A DNA stretch of 64,000 nucleotides from Blastococcus sp. VKM Ac-2987 (GCF_026967805.1 NZ_JAPVBG010000001.1:449143-513142); one strand, 5' to 3'. Shown: positions 7,423 through 16,558, counted from the first letter of the stretch. Numbers and translations: made by a program. Notes: generated by a model not told the origin, from the sequence alone.

Positions 7423-8568
7423 TCAGCGCCCGTTGAACGCGTCGCGGACCCGGGAGAAGAGACCGCCCTGGGCCTCGTGGTGCGAATCGGCCTGGTCCTC
7501 GCCGCGCAGCGCGGCGAGCTCCCGGAGCAGCTTCTCCTGCTCGCCGTCGAGCCGGGTCGGCGTCTGCACCTCGACGTGCACCAGCAGGTTGCCCCGCCCG
7601 GTGGCCCTCAGCCGGGGAGCGCCGTGCGCGCGGAGGGTCAGCACGCTGCCCGACTGGGTGCCGGGGCGGATGTCCAGCTCCTCCTCGCCGTCCAGCGTCT
7701 TGAGGTTGAGGGTGGTGCCCAGCGCCGCGGACGTCATCGGGAGGGTCACCCGGCAGTGCAGGTCCTCGCCCTCGCGGGTGAACACGTCGTGCGGCCGCTC
7801 GTGCACCTCCACGTAGAGGTCGCCGGCCGGGCCGCCACCGGGGCCGACCTCGCCCTGCCCGGTGAGCCGGATGCGCATGCCGTCCTCGACCCCGGCGGGC
7901 ACCTTCACCGACAGGGTGCGGCGGGCCCGGACGCGGCCGTCGCCGGCGCACTTGGGGCACGGCTCGGGGATGACCTGGCCGGTGCCCGAGCAGGTCGGGC
8001 AGGGGCGGCTGGAGACGACCTGGCCGAGGAAGCCCCGCTGCACGCTCTGCACCTCGCCGCGGCCGGCGCAGGTGCCGCAGGTGGCCACGTGCGTGCCAGG
8101 TGCGGTACCCGCGCCGGCGCAGGTGTCGCAGAGGACGGCGGTGTCGACGGTGAGGTCCTTGGTGACGCCGAACACCGTCTCGTCGAGCTCCAGCTCGACC
8201 GGGATGAGCGCGTCCCGGCCGGCGCGCGTGCGGCTGCGCGGCCCGCGGGTGGCCGCGCCCCCGAAGAAGGCGTCCATGATGTCGCCCAGGCCGCCGAACC
8301 CGGCTCCGCCGAACCCGGCTCCGCCGAAGCCGGCGCCGGCGCCGCCGCCGGCGTCGAACGGGTCGCCGCCGAGGTCGACGATGCGCCGCTTCTCCGGGTC
8401 GGTCAGCGCCTCGTAGGCGCGGGTGACCTCCTGGAAGCGCTCCTTGGCCTCGGGGTCGGGGTTGACGTCCGGGTGCAGGTCACGGGCCAGCCGCCGGTAG
8501 GCGCGCTTGATGTCCTGGTCCGTGGCCCCCTGGGCCAGGCCCAGCACGCCGTAGTAGTCGGTTGCCAT
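7423..8568 (-). CDS. dnaJ: Chaperone protein DnaJ (DnaJ2 type)
   Basis: The 381-residue type I J-protein delivers unfolded clients to DnaK and stimulates its ATPase. The J domain occupies residues 1-70 with the HPD motif at 32-34. A Gly/Phe-rich linker follows ([16 protein letters not shown]), then four CxxCxGxG zinc motifs ([32 protein letters not shown]) and two C-terminal client-binding domains. No dnaK or grpE is adjacent. Linkage to hrcA and the upstream CIRCE site indicates heat-shock control. The linker is encoded by a 15-bp tandem repeat. Confidence 0.96.
   Translation of the reverse strand: MATDYYGVLGLAQGATDQDIKRAYRRLARDLHPDVNPDPEAKERFQEVTRAYEALTDPEKRRIVDLGGDPFDAGGGAGAGFGGAGFGGAGFGGLGDIMDAFFGGAATRGPRSRTRAGRDALIPVELELDETVFGVTKDLTVDTAVLCDTCAGAGTAPGTHVATCGTCAGRGEVQSVQRGFLGQVVSSRPCPTCSGTGQVIPEPCPKCAGDGRVRARRTLSVKVPAGVEDGMRIRLTGQGEVGPGGGPAGDLYVEVHERPHDVFTREGEDLHCRVTLPMTSAALGTTLNLKTLDGEEELDIRPGTQSGSVLTLRAHGAPRLRATGRGNLLVHVEVQTPTRLDGEQEKLLRELAALRGEDQADSHHEAQGGLFSRVRDAFNGR
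8291..8335 (-). repeat. dnaJ: 15-bp tandem repeat in the dnaJ Gly/Phe linker
   Basis: Two exact copies of CCGCCGAACCCGGCT (8291-8305, 8306-8320) are followed by a third, degenerate copy. Each encodes five residues of the Gly/Phe-rich linker. Because the unit is a multiple of three, slippage would change linker length without breaking the gene. Confidence 0.85.
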
Positions 8569-8582
8569 AGAAGGTCTCGTCC

Positions 8583-9605
8583 TCAGCTCTCGGCCAGCAG
8601 GTGGCCGACGTAGCGGGCCACGGCACGGACCGCGGCCATGTTCCCTGGGTAGTCCATGCGGGTCGGCCCCACGACACCGAGGCCGCCCAGCGACCGGTCG
8701 GCGGAGCCGTACCCGACGGTGACCAGCGAGGCGCCCGACAGCGCCTCGTGGGCGTTCTCCTCACCGATCCGTACCAGCACGGTGCTCGCGTCCACCTCGC
8801 CCATCAGGCGCAGGACGACGACCTGCTCCTCCAGCGCCTCGAGCAGCGGCTGCATCGTGCCGGGGAAGTCCATCGCGCTGCCGCGGGCGAGGTTCGCCGT
8901 CCCCCCGATGACCAGCCGGTCCTCGCTGGGCTCGACGAGGGTCTCCATCAGCGTCGCGCCGACGGTGGCGACCAGGCCCCGCAGGTGCGGGGGCGCGGTC
9001 TCCATCAGGCCGGACACCTTGTCCCCCGCCTCGCCGAGCTTCACCCCGGCGAACGCGGAGTTCAGCAGGGTCCGCAGCTCCGGCACGGCACCGGCGTCGA
9101 CGTCGGCCGGGCAGTCGACGACGCGCTGCTCCACCCGCCCGGTGTCGGTGATGAGCACCAGCAGCAGCCGGCCGGCCGCGACCTGCACGACCTCCAGGTG
9201 CCGGACGGCGCTGCGGGAGAGCGTCGGGTACTGGACGACGGCGACCTGGCGGGTGAGCTGGGCGAGCAGCCGGACCGTGCGGCCGAGCACGTCGTGCAGG
9301 TCGACGGCGCCGTCGAGGAACCGCTCGATCGCGCGCCGCTCGGCGGCCGAGAGCGGCTTGACCGCGGAGAGCCGGTCGACGAACAGCCGGTAGCCCTTGT
9401 CGGTGGGCACCCGGCCGGCGCTGGTGTGCGGCTGGGTGATGTAGCCCTGCTCCTCGAGCACGGCCATGTCGTTGCGGATGGTCGCCGGGGACACGCCGAG
9501 GTCGTGCCGCTCGGCGAGGGCCTTGCTGCCCACCGGGTCGTTGGTGGAGACGAAGTCCTGGACGATGGCCCGGAGCACCTCCAGGCGGCGTTCGTCGTGC
9601 GCCAC
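8583..9605 (-). CDS. hrcA: Heat-inducible transcription repressor HrcA
   Basis: The 340-residue repressor has an N-terminal winged helix ([21 protein letters not shown], then [22 protein letters not shown]) and the HrcA effector region with [24 protein letters not shown] near residue 70. The GTG start lies 7 bases after GGGGAGG. It represses its own operon through the CIRCE inverted repeat found about 80 bases upstream, and is relieved by heat through GroE in studied species. It is followed by dnaJ and rsmE with short spacing. Confidence 0.96.
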   Translation of the reverse strand: MAHDERRLEVLRAIVQDFVSTNDPVGSKALAERHDLGVSPATIRNDMAVLEEQGYITQPHTSAGRVPTDKGYRLFVDRLSAVKPLSAAERRAIERFLDGAVDLHDVLGRTVRLLAQLTRQVAVVQYPTLSRSAVRHLEVVQVAAGRLLLVLITDTGRVEQRVVDCPADVDAGAVPELRTLLNSAFAGVKLGEAGDKVSGLMETAPPHLRGLVATVGATLMETLVEPSEDRLVIGGTANLARGSAMDFPGTMQPLLEALEEQVVVLRLMGEVDASTVLVRIGEENAHEALSGASLVTVGYGSADRSLGGLGVVGPTRMDYPGNMAAVRAVARYVGHLLAES

Positions 9606-9685
9606 GGTGACACCTCCCCGTACCGGTCGACGCGCCGTGCAGCACCCCCGGGATGCCGGACCCGCGACGGCGGGCCGGCCCCGGC

Positions 9686-9712
9686 CTGGCACTCGCACGG
9701 ACAGAGTGCCAA
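9686..9712 (-). promoter_or_regulatory. CIRCE operator upstream of hrcA
   Basis: On the minus strand the site reads TTGGCACTC, nine bases, GAGTGCCAG. It matches the CIRCE consensus TTAGCACTC-N9-GAGTGCTAA with the inner seven bases of each arm near-perfect. A TATGCT hexamer at 9716-9721 would serve as -10, so the operator covers the probable transcription start of hrcA-dnaJ. Confidence 0.92.
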
Positions 9713-9859
9713 GCCAGCATACGTCCGCCCGACGGTGCCGTCGCACGGCTCGCGGGGCGGACGGCCGTTGCCGCGCGACCGGTCACGGCCGGTCCCGGCG
9801 GCGGCTAGGGTGGGGTCGGTCGGTGCCCCCGGACGGGGCTGAGAACGGAGGTCGGTCCC

Positions 9860-10237
9860 CTGATCTTCAAAGGCGTGCGGAACGGCCGCCCGTACCCCGA
9901 CCACGGGCTCGCCCCCCGCGACTGGGCGATGATCCCGCCCCGGCAGGTCCGGCTGGACACCCTGACGACGACCAAGCGCGAGCTGGCCCTCGACGCCCTC
10001 CTGGCCGACGACTCGACCTTCTACGGCGACCTGTTCCCGCACGCGGTGCAGTGGCACGGGGAGCTCTACCTCGAGGACGGGCTGCACCGGGCGCTGCGGG
10101 CGGCGCTGCAGCAGCGCACCGTCATCCACGTGCGGGTGCTCGACCTCGACGCGCTCACGCCGGTGCAGACGCAGACGGGGCCGGCGACCGCCTCGATCCC
10201 GGCGCAGCCCCCGGTCCCCGGCCCGCGCGGCAGCTGA
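9860..10237 (+). CDS. Conserved small actinobacterial protein divergent from hrcA (Rv2375-like)
   Basis: The 125-residue hypothetical protein reads MIFKGVRNGRPYPDHG then WAMIPPRQVRLDTL, DDSTFYGDLFPHAVQWHG and LYLEDGLHRALRAALQQRT. It resembles the small conserved gene next to hrcA in mycobacteria. The pattern LEDGLHRALRAAL recalls the DGxHRxxA motif of ParB/sulfiredoxin folds, but that is only a resemblance and no function is assigned. CTG 9860 is preferred as start because GGAGG lies 8 bases upstream and the conserved IFKGVR follows it. The conventional alternative is GTG 9875. It ends one base from the convergent response regulator. Confidence 0.75.
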   Translation: MIFKGVRNGRPYPDHGLAPRDWAMIPPRQVRLDTLTTTKRELALDALLADDSTFYGDLFPHAVQWHGELYLEDGLHRALRAALQQRTVIHVRVLDLDALTPVQTQTGPATASIPAQPPVPGPRGS

Positions 10238-10238
10238 C

Positions 10239-10844
10239 CTAGAGCCAGCCCTTCTCCTCGGCCACCCGCGCCGCCTCCACCCGGGTACGCGCCCCGGTCT
10301 TGCCGATGGCCGACGACAGGTAGTTGCGCACCGTGCCCTCCGAGAGGAAGAGCCGGCCGGCGATGTCGGCGACGGTCGCGCCCCCGGCCGCGGCGCGCAG
10401 CACGTCGGCCTCGCGGGTGGACAGGGGCGTCGCACCGATCGCCAGCGCGGCGGCGGCGAGATCGCGGTCGATGACCCGCTCGCCGGCCATGACCGCGCGG
10501 ATGCCCTGCGCCAGCTCGGCGACGGGGGCGTCCTTCACCAGGAACCCGGCGGCGCCGACCTCCATCGCCCGGCGCAGGAAGCCCGGCCGCCCGAACGTCG
10601 TGAGGATCACCGCCCGGCACGACGGCAGCGCCGTGAGCAGCTCCCGGGCGGCGGTGATCCCGTCGGCGCCGGGCATCTCGATGTCGAGCAGCGCGATGTC
10701 GGGCCGGTGCTCGACCGCGGCGGCGGCGACGGCGTCCCCGCGGCCGACCTCGGCGACGACCTCGATGTCCTCCTCCAGCTCCAGCAGCGCGCGCAGCGCC
10801 CCGCGGACCATCGTCTGGTCCTCGGCGAGCAGCACCCGGATCAC
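10239..10844 (-). CDS. NarL/LuxR-family two-component response regulator
   Basis: The 201-residue regulator has a receiver domain at residues 1-118 (acidic pocket LAEDQ, phospho-acceptor D54 in ALLDIEMPG, conserved lysine in FLVKDAPV). A LuxR-type helix-turn-helix follows at 140-195 (LSTREADVLRAAAGGATVAD, then GRLFLSEGTVRNYLSSAIGKTG). The GTG overlaps the kinase stop by 4 bases, so kinase and regulator are translated together. It probably controls the ABC exporter of the same operon, as in DesKR-like or BceAB-like modules. It is one of only two visible genes ending in TAG. Confidence 0.92.
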   Translation of the reverse strand: MIRVLLAEDQTMVRGALRALLELEEDIEVVAEVGRGDAVAAAAVEHRPDIALLDIEMPGADGITAARELLTALPSCRAVILTTFGRPGFLRRAMEVGAAGFLVKDAPVAELAQGIRAVMAGERVIDRDLAAAALAIGATPLSTREADVLRAAAGGATVADIAGRLFLSEGTVRNYLSSAIGKTGARTRVEAARVAEEKGWL

Positions 10845-11965
10845 GGGGACACCGCCTGCTCCGGGGCGCGCCCGGCCGTGACCGGTGCGGCCGTCGGGAG
10901 CACGGCGGCGAGGCGGAACCCGCGGCCGTCGGCCGGGCCGTGCGCCAGGCGCCCGCCGGCGCTCGCCACCCGCTCGGCCAGCCCGCTGAGCCCGTCCCCG
11001 GCCGGCGCGGTGCTGCCCCGCCCGTCGTCGGTGACGGTCAGCTCGACCTGGTCGGCACTGGTGGTCAGCCCGACGACGACGGTGCGGGCGTCGCTGTGCC
11101 GCAGCACGTTCGTCGTCGCCTCGCGGACCACCCAGCCCAGGACCGCGTCCACCGGCCCGGGCAGCGGCTCGCCGGGCGCCGGGGCGCGCAACGTGATGCC
11201 GGCGGCCGACAGCGCCGAGCGGGCCTCGACCAGCGCCTGGGCCAGGCTGACCTGGCGGTACCCGCTGACGGCGTCGCGCACCTCGGCGAGCGCGCGCCGG
11301 GCGGCGGCCTCGACGTCGGCCATCTCCTGCCTGGCCCGCACCGGGTCGCGCTCGGCGAGCCGGCCGGCCAGCTCGCTCTTGAGCGCGATCAGCGACAGGC
11401 TGTGGCCGAGCAGGTCGTGCAGGTCGCGGGCGAAGCGCAGCCGCTCCCCCGCCACGGCGTGGCGGGCCAGCTCCTCGCGCGCCTCGGTGAGCTCGGAGTT
11501 GACCGTGATCAGGTAGCGGGTGCCGCGCAGCGCGAACGCGGTGAGCAGGCACAGCAGCGGCAGGAAGAAGACGTTGCCGAGCGCGCCCTCCAGCGCGGCG
11601 ACCGTGGCGCACACCGCCGTAGCCCCGACCACGGCCGGCCAGATCCAGCGGTCGGGCAGGGTGACGGCCACCGCGGCCGAGAGGTAGATCATCAGCCCGG
11701 CCCACGGCGTCCCCAGCCAGAACCCGAGCCCGATGCCCAGCACCGCCACGACCACCAGCTCGCGGTAGGCGGGCGAGCGGCCGGGCGCGAAGGCGCGGGC
11801 GAACACCGTCAGGTAGGCGGCGGTGAAGACGGCCAGCAGCAGTGCCGCGGCGATCCGCACGCCGGCCGGCCGCGGGGTGGCGATCAGGTCCAGCACGGGG
11901 AAGAGCTGGAACAGCAGCCACGGCAGCGCCCAGCCCAGCTGCTGCCAGCGGCTCGGCTCCTCCAT
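10841..11965 (-). CDS. Two-component sensor histidine kinase (HisKA_3 type)
   Basis: The 374-residue membrane sensor has about five to six hydrophobic spans in residues 10-150. The dimerisation/phosphorylation helix RFARDLHDLLGHSLSLIALK carries the phospho-accepting H183. The HATPase domain contains VVREATTNVLRHSDA (N box) and VTDDGRG (G1 box) near residues 285-330. There is no large extracytoplasmic sensor loop, so it probably senses within the membrane or through the neighbouring transporter. It follows the ABC permease by 19 bases and overlaps the regulator gene. The ATG lacks a clear ribosome site, and a GTG 15 bases upstream is possible. Confidence 0.9.
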   Translation of the reverse strand: MEEPSRWQQLGWALPWLLFQLFPVLDLIATPRPAGVRIAAALLLAVFTAAYLTVFARAFAPGRSPAYRELVVVAVLGIGLGFWLGTPWAGLMIYLSAAVAVTLPDRWIWPAVVGATAVCATVAALEGALGNVFFLPLLCLLTAFALRGTRYLITVNSELTEAREELARHAVAGERLRFARDLHDLLGHSLSLIALKSELAGRLAERDPVRARQEMADVEAAARRALAEVRDAVSGYRQVSLAQALVEARSALSAAGITLRAPAPGEPLPGPVDAVLGWVVREATTNVLRHSDARTVVVGLTTSADQVELTVTDDGRGSTAPAGDGLSGLAERVASAGGRLAHGPADGRGFRLAAVLPTAAPVTAGRAPEQAVSP

Positions 11966-11984
11966 GCGGGGGACGGTAGCCACG

Positions 11985-12728
11985 TCAGCCGGCGACGGCG
12001 TACAGCGGCCGCCGGCGCGCCACCAGGACGGCGAGCGCCCCGAAGCCGGCGGTGTAGGCGGCCAGCACCAGGACGGCGGCGATCGCCCACCCCCCGCTGA
12101 CCACGCCACGGCCGAGCTCGGCGTACCAGTAGGAGGGCAGCGTGTACGCCAGGCCGCGCATCGCCCCGGGGAGCATCTCCACCGGCCACCACAGCCCGCC
12201 CAGCGCCGCCAGCACGACGCCGAGGATGCCGATCGCGCCACCGGCGGCCTTCTCGTCCAGCGCCAGCCCGACGAGGATGCCGAGCGCCACGAACGCGCTG
12301 GAGCCCGCCCAGAGCGCGGCCACCAGGGCCAGCCAGGTGCCGGGGTCCAACTGGACCCCGCTGACGAACCGGCCGACCAGGGCGACGACGAGCAGGCTCG
12401 GCAGGGTGAGCAGCACGCCGACGACGACGTCGACGGCGAAGACCTCCGTCTGCGGCACCGGGGTGACCCGCAGCTGGCGCAGCCAGCCCGAGGCCCGGTC
12501 GAACGAGATCCGGATGGTCGCACCCAGGGCGGCACCGATGGCGCCGTAGGCCATCATCGAGACCATGATCGACGCCGCGACGTCCTGACGCTCGGCCGCG
12601 CCGGCCATCTGCCCACCGATGATCTCCGTCAGGAAGACGGTGAACAGCGCCGGCAGCAGGACGGTGAAGAAGACGAACTGCCTGTTCCGGGCGACGCGGC
12701 GCAGCTGGAAGGCGAACAGCGGGCTCAT
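11985..12728 (-). CDS. ABC-2 type transporter permease
   Basis: The 247-residue membrane protein opens MSPLFAFQLRRVARNRQFVF and has about six hydrophobic spans, the ABC-2 exporter plan (SFDRASGWLRQLRVTPVP precedes the second span). It forms an export channel with the ATPase whose stop codon overlaps its start by 4 bases. Being in one operon with a kinase and regulator suggests drug, peptide or lipid export in response to a membrane signal. The substrate is unknown. Confidence 0.88.
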   Translation of the reverse strand: MSPLFAFQLRRVARNRQFVFFTVLLPALFTVFLTEIIGGQMAGAAERQDVAASIMVSMMAYGAIGAALGATIRISFDRASGWLRQLRVTPVPQTEVFAVDVVVGVLLTLPSLLVVALVGRFVSGVQLDPGTWLALVAALWAGSSAFVALGILVGLALDEKAAGGAIGILGVVLAALGGLWWPVEMLPGAMRGLAYTLPSYWYAELGRGVVSGGWAIAAVLVLAAYTAGFGALAVLVARRRPLYAVAG

Positions 12729-13633
12729 CGGGTGGCTCCCATCGGGGTCGTGCCGCGGGTGGAGATGAGGGAGAGGACGGCGTCCTCGAGCGTCGCGCCG
12801 CGCACCTCCAGGTCGGGCAGCCCGCCGTCGGCGAGCAGCGCCCGGAGGGTCGTGTCGGCGTCGGCGGTCACCAGGGTCGCGGTGGCGCCCTCTCGGCTGA
12901 CGGCGGTGACGGCCGGGATGCCGTCGAGGCGGCGGTCCGGCGCGGCGGTGAAGGAGATGGTGCGGCCGCTCACGCCGGCCTTGACCTCGGCGGTGGTGCC
13001 GTCGGCGACCACCCGGCCACCGGCGACGACGACCACCCGGTCGGCGACCGCATCGGCCTCGTCGAGGTGGTGGGTGGCGAAGACGACCGTGTGCCCGCGG
13101 TCGGCCAGCCCGCGCATCGTCGTCCAGAAGGCGCGGCGTCCCTCGACGTCCATGGCCGAGGTCGGCTCGTCGAGGAGCAGCAGCGGCGGGGCGCCGGCCA
13201 GGGCGAGCGCCAGCAGGACGCGCTGCCGCTGACCACCGGAGAGCGCGTCCACCGGGCGGCCGAGCAGGCCGTCGATGCCGGCGGTGACCACGAGGTCGTC
13301 CAGCGGCCAGGCCGTCGGGAAGCTGCGCCGGACCAGGTCGATGACCTCGCCGACCCGGGCCTCGGTGGGCAGGCCGCCGTGCTGCAGCATCGCGCCGACG
13401 CTGCCGGCGCGGACGGCGTCCCGCGGGTCCCGGCCGAGCAGCTGCAGGGACCCCGCCGCCGGGTTGAGCAGGCCGAGGACGGCGTTCACGACGGTGGACT
13501 TGCCGGCACCGTTGGCCCCGAGGAGGGCGACGGTCTGGCCTCGCGGGATGGTGAGCGAGAGGTCGTCGACGGCGACCGTGCTGCCGTAGCGGACGGTCAG
13601 CCCGCGGATCTCGAGGGCGGGTGCGGATTCCAT
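12725..13633 (-). CDS. ABC transporter ATP-binding protein (exporter type)
   Basis: The 302-residue ATPase is the first gene of the four-gene exporter/two-component operon. It shows Walker A GANGAGKST at 39-47, signature LSGGQRQRVLLAL, Walker B PLLLLDEPTSAMD and the switch histidine in FATHHLDEAD. A C-terminal extension of about 80 residues follows, as in CcmA/NatA-type drug and lipid exporters. It pairs with the ABC-2 permease encoded immediately downstream. Confidence 0.92.
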   Translation of the reverse strand: MESAPALEIRGLTVRYGSTVAVDDLSLTIPRGQTVALLGANGAGKSTVVNAVLGLLNPAAGSLQLLGRDPRDAVRAGSVGAMLQHGGLPTEARVGEVIDLVRRSFPTAWPLDDLVVTAGIDGLLGRPVDALSGGQRQRVLLALALAGAPPLLLLDEPTSAMDVEGRRAFWTTMRGLADRGHTVVFATHHLDEADAVADRVVVVAGGRVVADGTTAEVKAGVSGRTISFTAAPDRRLDGIPAVTAVSREGATATLVTADADTTLRALLADGGLPDLEVRGATLEDAVLSLISTRGTTPMGATR

Positions 13634-13727
13634 GCTCCCGAGCCTGCCGGGGCCGGATCCGGGCCAGTAGTGCCGGACGTCGCCGGTCGGATCTGACGGA
13701 TGTCAGGTCCGGCCGGCGACCGGTGGA

Positions 13728-14042
13728 TCAGGCGGCGGCGGTGCAGGCCACGCAGGTGCGGGCGAACGGGCGCAGCTCCAGCCGCTCCTCGGGGATGGCG
13801 GCGTCGCAGCCGGTGCACCGGCCGTAGGTGCCGGCGTCGATCCGGGCGAGGGCGGCGTCGATCTCCTCGATCGTCACCTGAAGGTCGGCGCTGCGGCGCT
13901 GGGCGACCGGGTCGGGCACGGAGGTGGCGCACTCGGCGAGCGCCTCCTCCCGCTGCCGGACAGCGTCGGTGCGCTGGGTCTCGAGCAGGGTGCGGAAGCG
14001 GTCCGCCGAAGAGGCGGTCATGGCATCGGTGCTGGCGGACAT
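13728..14042 (-). CDS. DksA/TraR-type zinc finger protein
   Basis: The 104-residue protein has an N-terminal coiled-coil stretch (residues 12-68) and a C4 zinc finger with Cys76, Cys79, Cys97 and Cys100 (CTGCDAAIPEERLELRPF, then CVAC). It belongs to the DksA/TraR family, whose members enter the RNA polymerase secondary channel or bind the polymerase. It is shorter than E. coli DksA (151 residues) and its coiled-coil tip is not obviously DxxDxA, so a ppGpp-cofactor role is not assured. It stands alone between the exporter operon and hemW. Confidence 0.87.
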   Translation of the reverse strand: MSASTDAMTASSADRFRTLLETQRTDAVRQREEALAECATSVPDPVAQRRSADLQVTIEEIDAALARIDAGTYGRCTGCDAAIPEERLELRPFARTCVACTAAA

Positions 14043-14393
14043 GCGGATCTCCTTCTGGCAACGCGGAAGGACGCGGTCACCGGTCGGTGGCGCGTCAGGA
14101 CGGGCGGGAGCGACTCCCGGCTGGAGTCAGCGGCGCTGCGGCGGGGCCCGGTCCTGGCTGCGGCGCAGGACGTCGAGCCCGCGCAGTCCGCGAGCGCGAC
14201 GGTTCATCGCCAGGGCGAGCCGCACACCGCCGGACAGGGCGAACGGTGGGGCCGGGGCCGGGCGTACTCCGGGCAGGAACACCGCCGACCACCCCCTCGA
14301 TTCCCCCGGCGCCGTTGCCGGAACGGGGACCATAGCCCAGAACCGGCCCGGCGACCCCGCCCGTCCGGGTGAGGTTCCGGGAGCGGCGCGGGC
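14043..14393. other. 351-bp gap between hemW and the DksA-type gene
   Basis: No gene here is well supported. A 68-codon minus-strand frame (14127-14333, MVPVPATAPGESRGW at its start) has no ribosome site and no recognised family, so it is not called. The stretch should contain the promoter and leader of the DksA-type gene (minus strand). A good ribosome site, AAGGAGA, precedes its ATG at about 14049-14055. Confidence 0.4.
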
Positions 14394-15632
14394 TCAGTCG
14401 GTCAGGTCGCGGACCACCGCGTCGGCCAGCAGCCGGCCCCGATCGGTGAGGACGGCGCGGCCGGCGGCGTGCGCCAGTGCCTCCAGCAGGCCCTCCGCGA
14501 CCGCCTCGGCGGCGCGGGTGCGGCCGGTCGCGGTCAGCGCCGTCAGCGGCAGCCCGTCGCGCAGCCGCAGGCCGAGCATGACCGCCTCCAGGGCGCGGTC
14601 GGCGTCGTCGAGCAGCTCGGCGTCCTGGGCGGGGCTCTCCTCCCGGGCCAGGCGGTCGGCGTAGGCGGCGGGGTGCTTGACGTTCCACCAGCGGAGCCCG
14701 CCTACGTGGCTGTGCGCCCCCGGGCCGATCCCCCACCAGTTGGCGTTGGCCCAGTACAGCTCGTTGTGCCGGCAGCGCGCCGCGTCGGAGGTGGCCCAGT
14801 TGGACACCTCGTACCAGCGGAACCCCGCGCTCCTCAGGGTGGCGTCGGCCTGCTCGTAGCGGTCGGCGAGGACGTCGTCGTCGGGCATCGGGAGCTCGCC
14901 CCGCCGCACCCGGCGGGCGAGCTTCGTGCCCTCCTCGACGATCAGCGCGTAGGCGCTGACGTGGTCCACAGGCGAGGCGAGGACGGCGTCCAGCGAGGCG
15001 GCCCAGTCGGCGTCGGTCTCCCCCGGCGTGCCGTAGATCAGGTCGAGGTTGACGTGCTCGAACCCGGCGGCGCGGGCCTCGTGCGCGGCCTCGACGGCGC
15101 GGCCCGGGGTGTGCCGCCGGTCCAGCGCGGCCAGCACGTGCGGGGCGGCGGACTGCATGCCCAGGCTCACCCGCGTGAAGCCGGCCTCGCGGAGCCGGGT
15201 GAGCGAGGCGGGCGAGACCGTCTCGGGGTTGGCCTCGGTGGTCACCTCGACGTCGTCGGCCACCGGGAAGAGGTCCCGGACCGCGTCGAGGACGGCGGCG
15301 AGGTCGTCGGCCGGCAGGAGGGTGGGGGTGCCGCCGCCCACGAAGACGGTGGAGACCGTCGGCAGGTCCGGCCCGAGGGTCCGGACGGCCCGCTGCAGCT
15401 CGGCGATCGCGGTGCCGGCGTACTCGCTCCGGTTCGCCCCCGGGCCCAGCTCCTCGGAGGTGTAGGTGTTGAAGTCGCAGTAGCCGCAGCGGGTCGCGCA
15501 GAACGGCACGTGCACGTAGAGCCCGAACGGCGTGGTGGCCAGGTCGGCACGCGCGCTCTCGGGAAGCCGGTCGGGGCCCGGCGACCCGGGGGGCGGGCCC
15601 GCGTCGTTCAGCAGCGGCAGGACGGTGTTCAT
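14394..15632 (-). CDS. hemW: Radical SAM heme chaperone HemW (formerly coproporphyrinogen dehydrogenase-like)
   Basis: The 412-residue radical SAM protein has the cluster motif CATRCGYC (Cys45, Cys49, Cys52) inside GLYVHVPFCATRCGYCDFNT. The SAM/glycine motif VFVGGGTPTLL and the HemW C-terminal domain follow. HemW binds heme and hands it to membrane proteins. The fourth cysteine typical of true oxygen-independent HemN is absent, which favours HemW. The ATG was chosen about 35 residues before the core, and longer upstream extensions are not family-like. The gene is divergent from the enoyl-CoA hydratase gene with about 40 bases between starts. Confidence 0.93.
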   Translation of the reverse strand: MNTVLPLLNDAGPPPGSPGPDRLPESARADLATTPFGLYVHVPFCATRCGYCDFNTYTSEELGPGANRSEYAGTAIAELQRAVRTLGPDLPTVSTVFVGGGTPTLLPADDLAAVLDAVRDLFPVADDVEVTTEANPETVSPASLTRLREAGFTRVSLGMQSAAPHVLAALDRRHTPGRAVEAAHEARAAGFEHVNLDLIYGTPGETDADWAASLDAVLASPVDHVSAYALIVEEGTKLARRVRRGELPMPDDDVLADRYEQADATLRSAGFRWYEVSNWATSDAARCRHNELYWANANWWGIGPGAHSHVGGLRWWNVKHPAAYADRLAREESPAQDAELLDDADRALEAVMLGLRLRDGLPLTALTATGRTRAAEAVAEGLLEALAHAAGRAVLTDRGRLLADAVVRDLTD

Positions 15633-15672
15633 CTGCTCCCAGTGTGCCGCGCGCGGGCCCGGGCGCGGCAGG

Positions 15673-16452
15673 ATGCCGGACGTGACCTCCGACCGAGTGC
15701 TCCAGGTGTCCGTGTCCGGTGGCGTCGCCACGCTGACCCTCGACTCCCCCGCCAACCGCAACGCGCTGTCCCGGGCGATGCGCGCCCAGCTGCGGACGGC
15801 GCTCGAGGAGGCCCTGGCCGACGACGCGGTGCGGGTGGTCGTGCTCGACCACACCGGCCGGGTGTTCTGCTCCGGCATGGACCTCGCCGAGGCCTCCGGC
15901 GGTTCGTCGGAGGACCAGGGGGTGCGCGAGTTCCCCGAGCTCCTGTCGCTGGTGTGGTCCGCGGCCAAGCCCGTCGTCGCCGTCGTCCGCGGCCCGGCCC
16001 GCGCCGGCGGGGTGGGGCTGCTGGCCGCCTGCGACGTCGTCGTCGCGGCGTCGTCGTCGACCTTCGCGTTCTCCGAGGTGCGCCTCGGGCTGGTGCCGGC
16101 GGTGATCTCGGCGGTGGTCCTGCCCCGGATGACGACCCACGTCGCCCACCGGCTGATGCTCTCCGGCGAGGTCTTCGACGCGACGACGGCGGCCGCCGGT
16201 GGGCTGGTCGACCTCGTGGCGGCCGACGACGAGGTGGACGGGGTGCTCGCCGGTCAGCTGACCGCACTGGCCGCCGGCGCCCCGGCCGCGCTGGCGGCGA
16301 CCAAGCGGCTGCTGCGCGCCCGGCAGCCGGAGCTGCGGTTCGACGACGTGCTCGACCTCTCGGCGCAGTTCTTCGCCGGCGAGGAGGGGCAGGAGGGCAT
16401 CGCCGCGTTCCGCGAGAAGCGCCCTGCCCGCTGGGTGCCCTCCGCCGGCTGA
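15673..16452 (+). CDS. Enoyl-CoA hydratase/isomerase family protein
   Basis: The 259-residue crotonase-fold enzyme has the oxyanion hole stretches HTGRVFCSGMDLAEASGG and RGPARAGGVGLLAACDVV and the acidic active-site segment FAFSEVRLGLVPAVISAVVL. The wording SEVRLGLVPAVIS is closest to the methylglutaconyl-CoA hydratase-like branch, but substrates cannot be assigned within this superfamily. The start could be ATG 15673 or GTG 15682. Neither has a strong ribosome site. It ends before two hairpins that separate it from the convergent gene. Confidence 0.88.
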   Translation: MPDVTSDRVLQVSVSGGVATLTLDSPANRNALSRAMRAQLRTALEEALADDAVRVVVLDHTGRVFCSGMDLAEASGGSSEDQGVREFPELLSLVWSAAKPVVAVVRGPARAGGVGLLAACDVVVAASSSTFAFSEVRLGLVPAVISAVVLPRMTTHVAHRLMLSGEVFDATTAAAGGLVDLVAADDEVDGVLAGQLTALAAGAPAALAATKRLLRARQPELRFDDVLDLSAQFFAGEEGQEGIAAFREKRPARWVPSAG

Positions 16453-16472
16453 GCGGGGACGGTTCCCGGCTC

Positions 16473-16558
16473 GGTCCGTCTCTGCCCAGTCAGGCTGGGC
16501 AGAGACGGACCGTGCTCACAGGACTTTCCCGGCAGCTCGGATCCTGCTTCGCCGGGAA
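16473..16558. terminator. Bidirectional hairpin pair between convergent genes
   Basis: The first hairpin has a perfect 17-bp stem, GGTCCGTCTCTGCCCAG and its inverse, around loop TCAGG (16473-16511). A second, TTCCCGGC with GCCGGGAA (16526-16558), follows 14 bases on. Lying between tail-to-tail genes, it can end transcription from both sides. No U-tract is present. Confidence 0.75.

Noticed and set aside
10200-10241. TAG at the end of the response regulator gene as a Sec codon
   Set aside because: The protein already ends at the normal C-terminus of NarL-type regulators. Read-through gives 27 low-complexity residues, and the following hairpin lacks a GGUC-like loop.
14127-14333. 68-codon minus-strand frame between hemW and the DksA-type gene
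   Set aside because: No ribosome site, no recognisable family and Arg/Pro-rich composition. Could be re-examined with conservation data.
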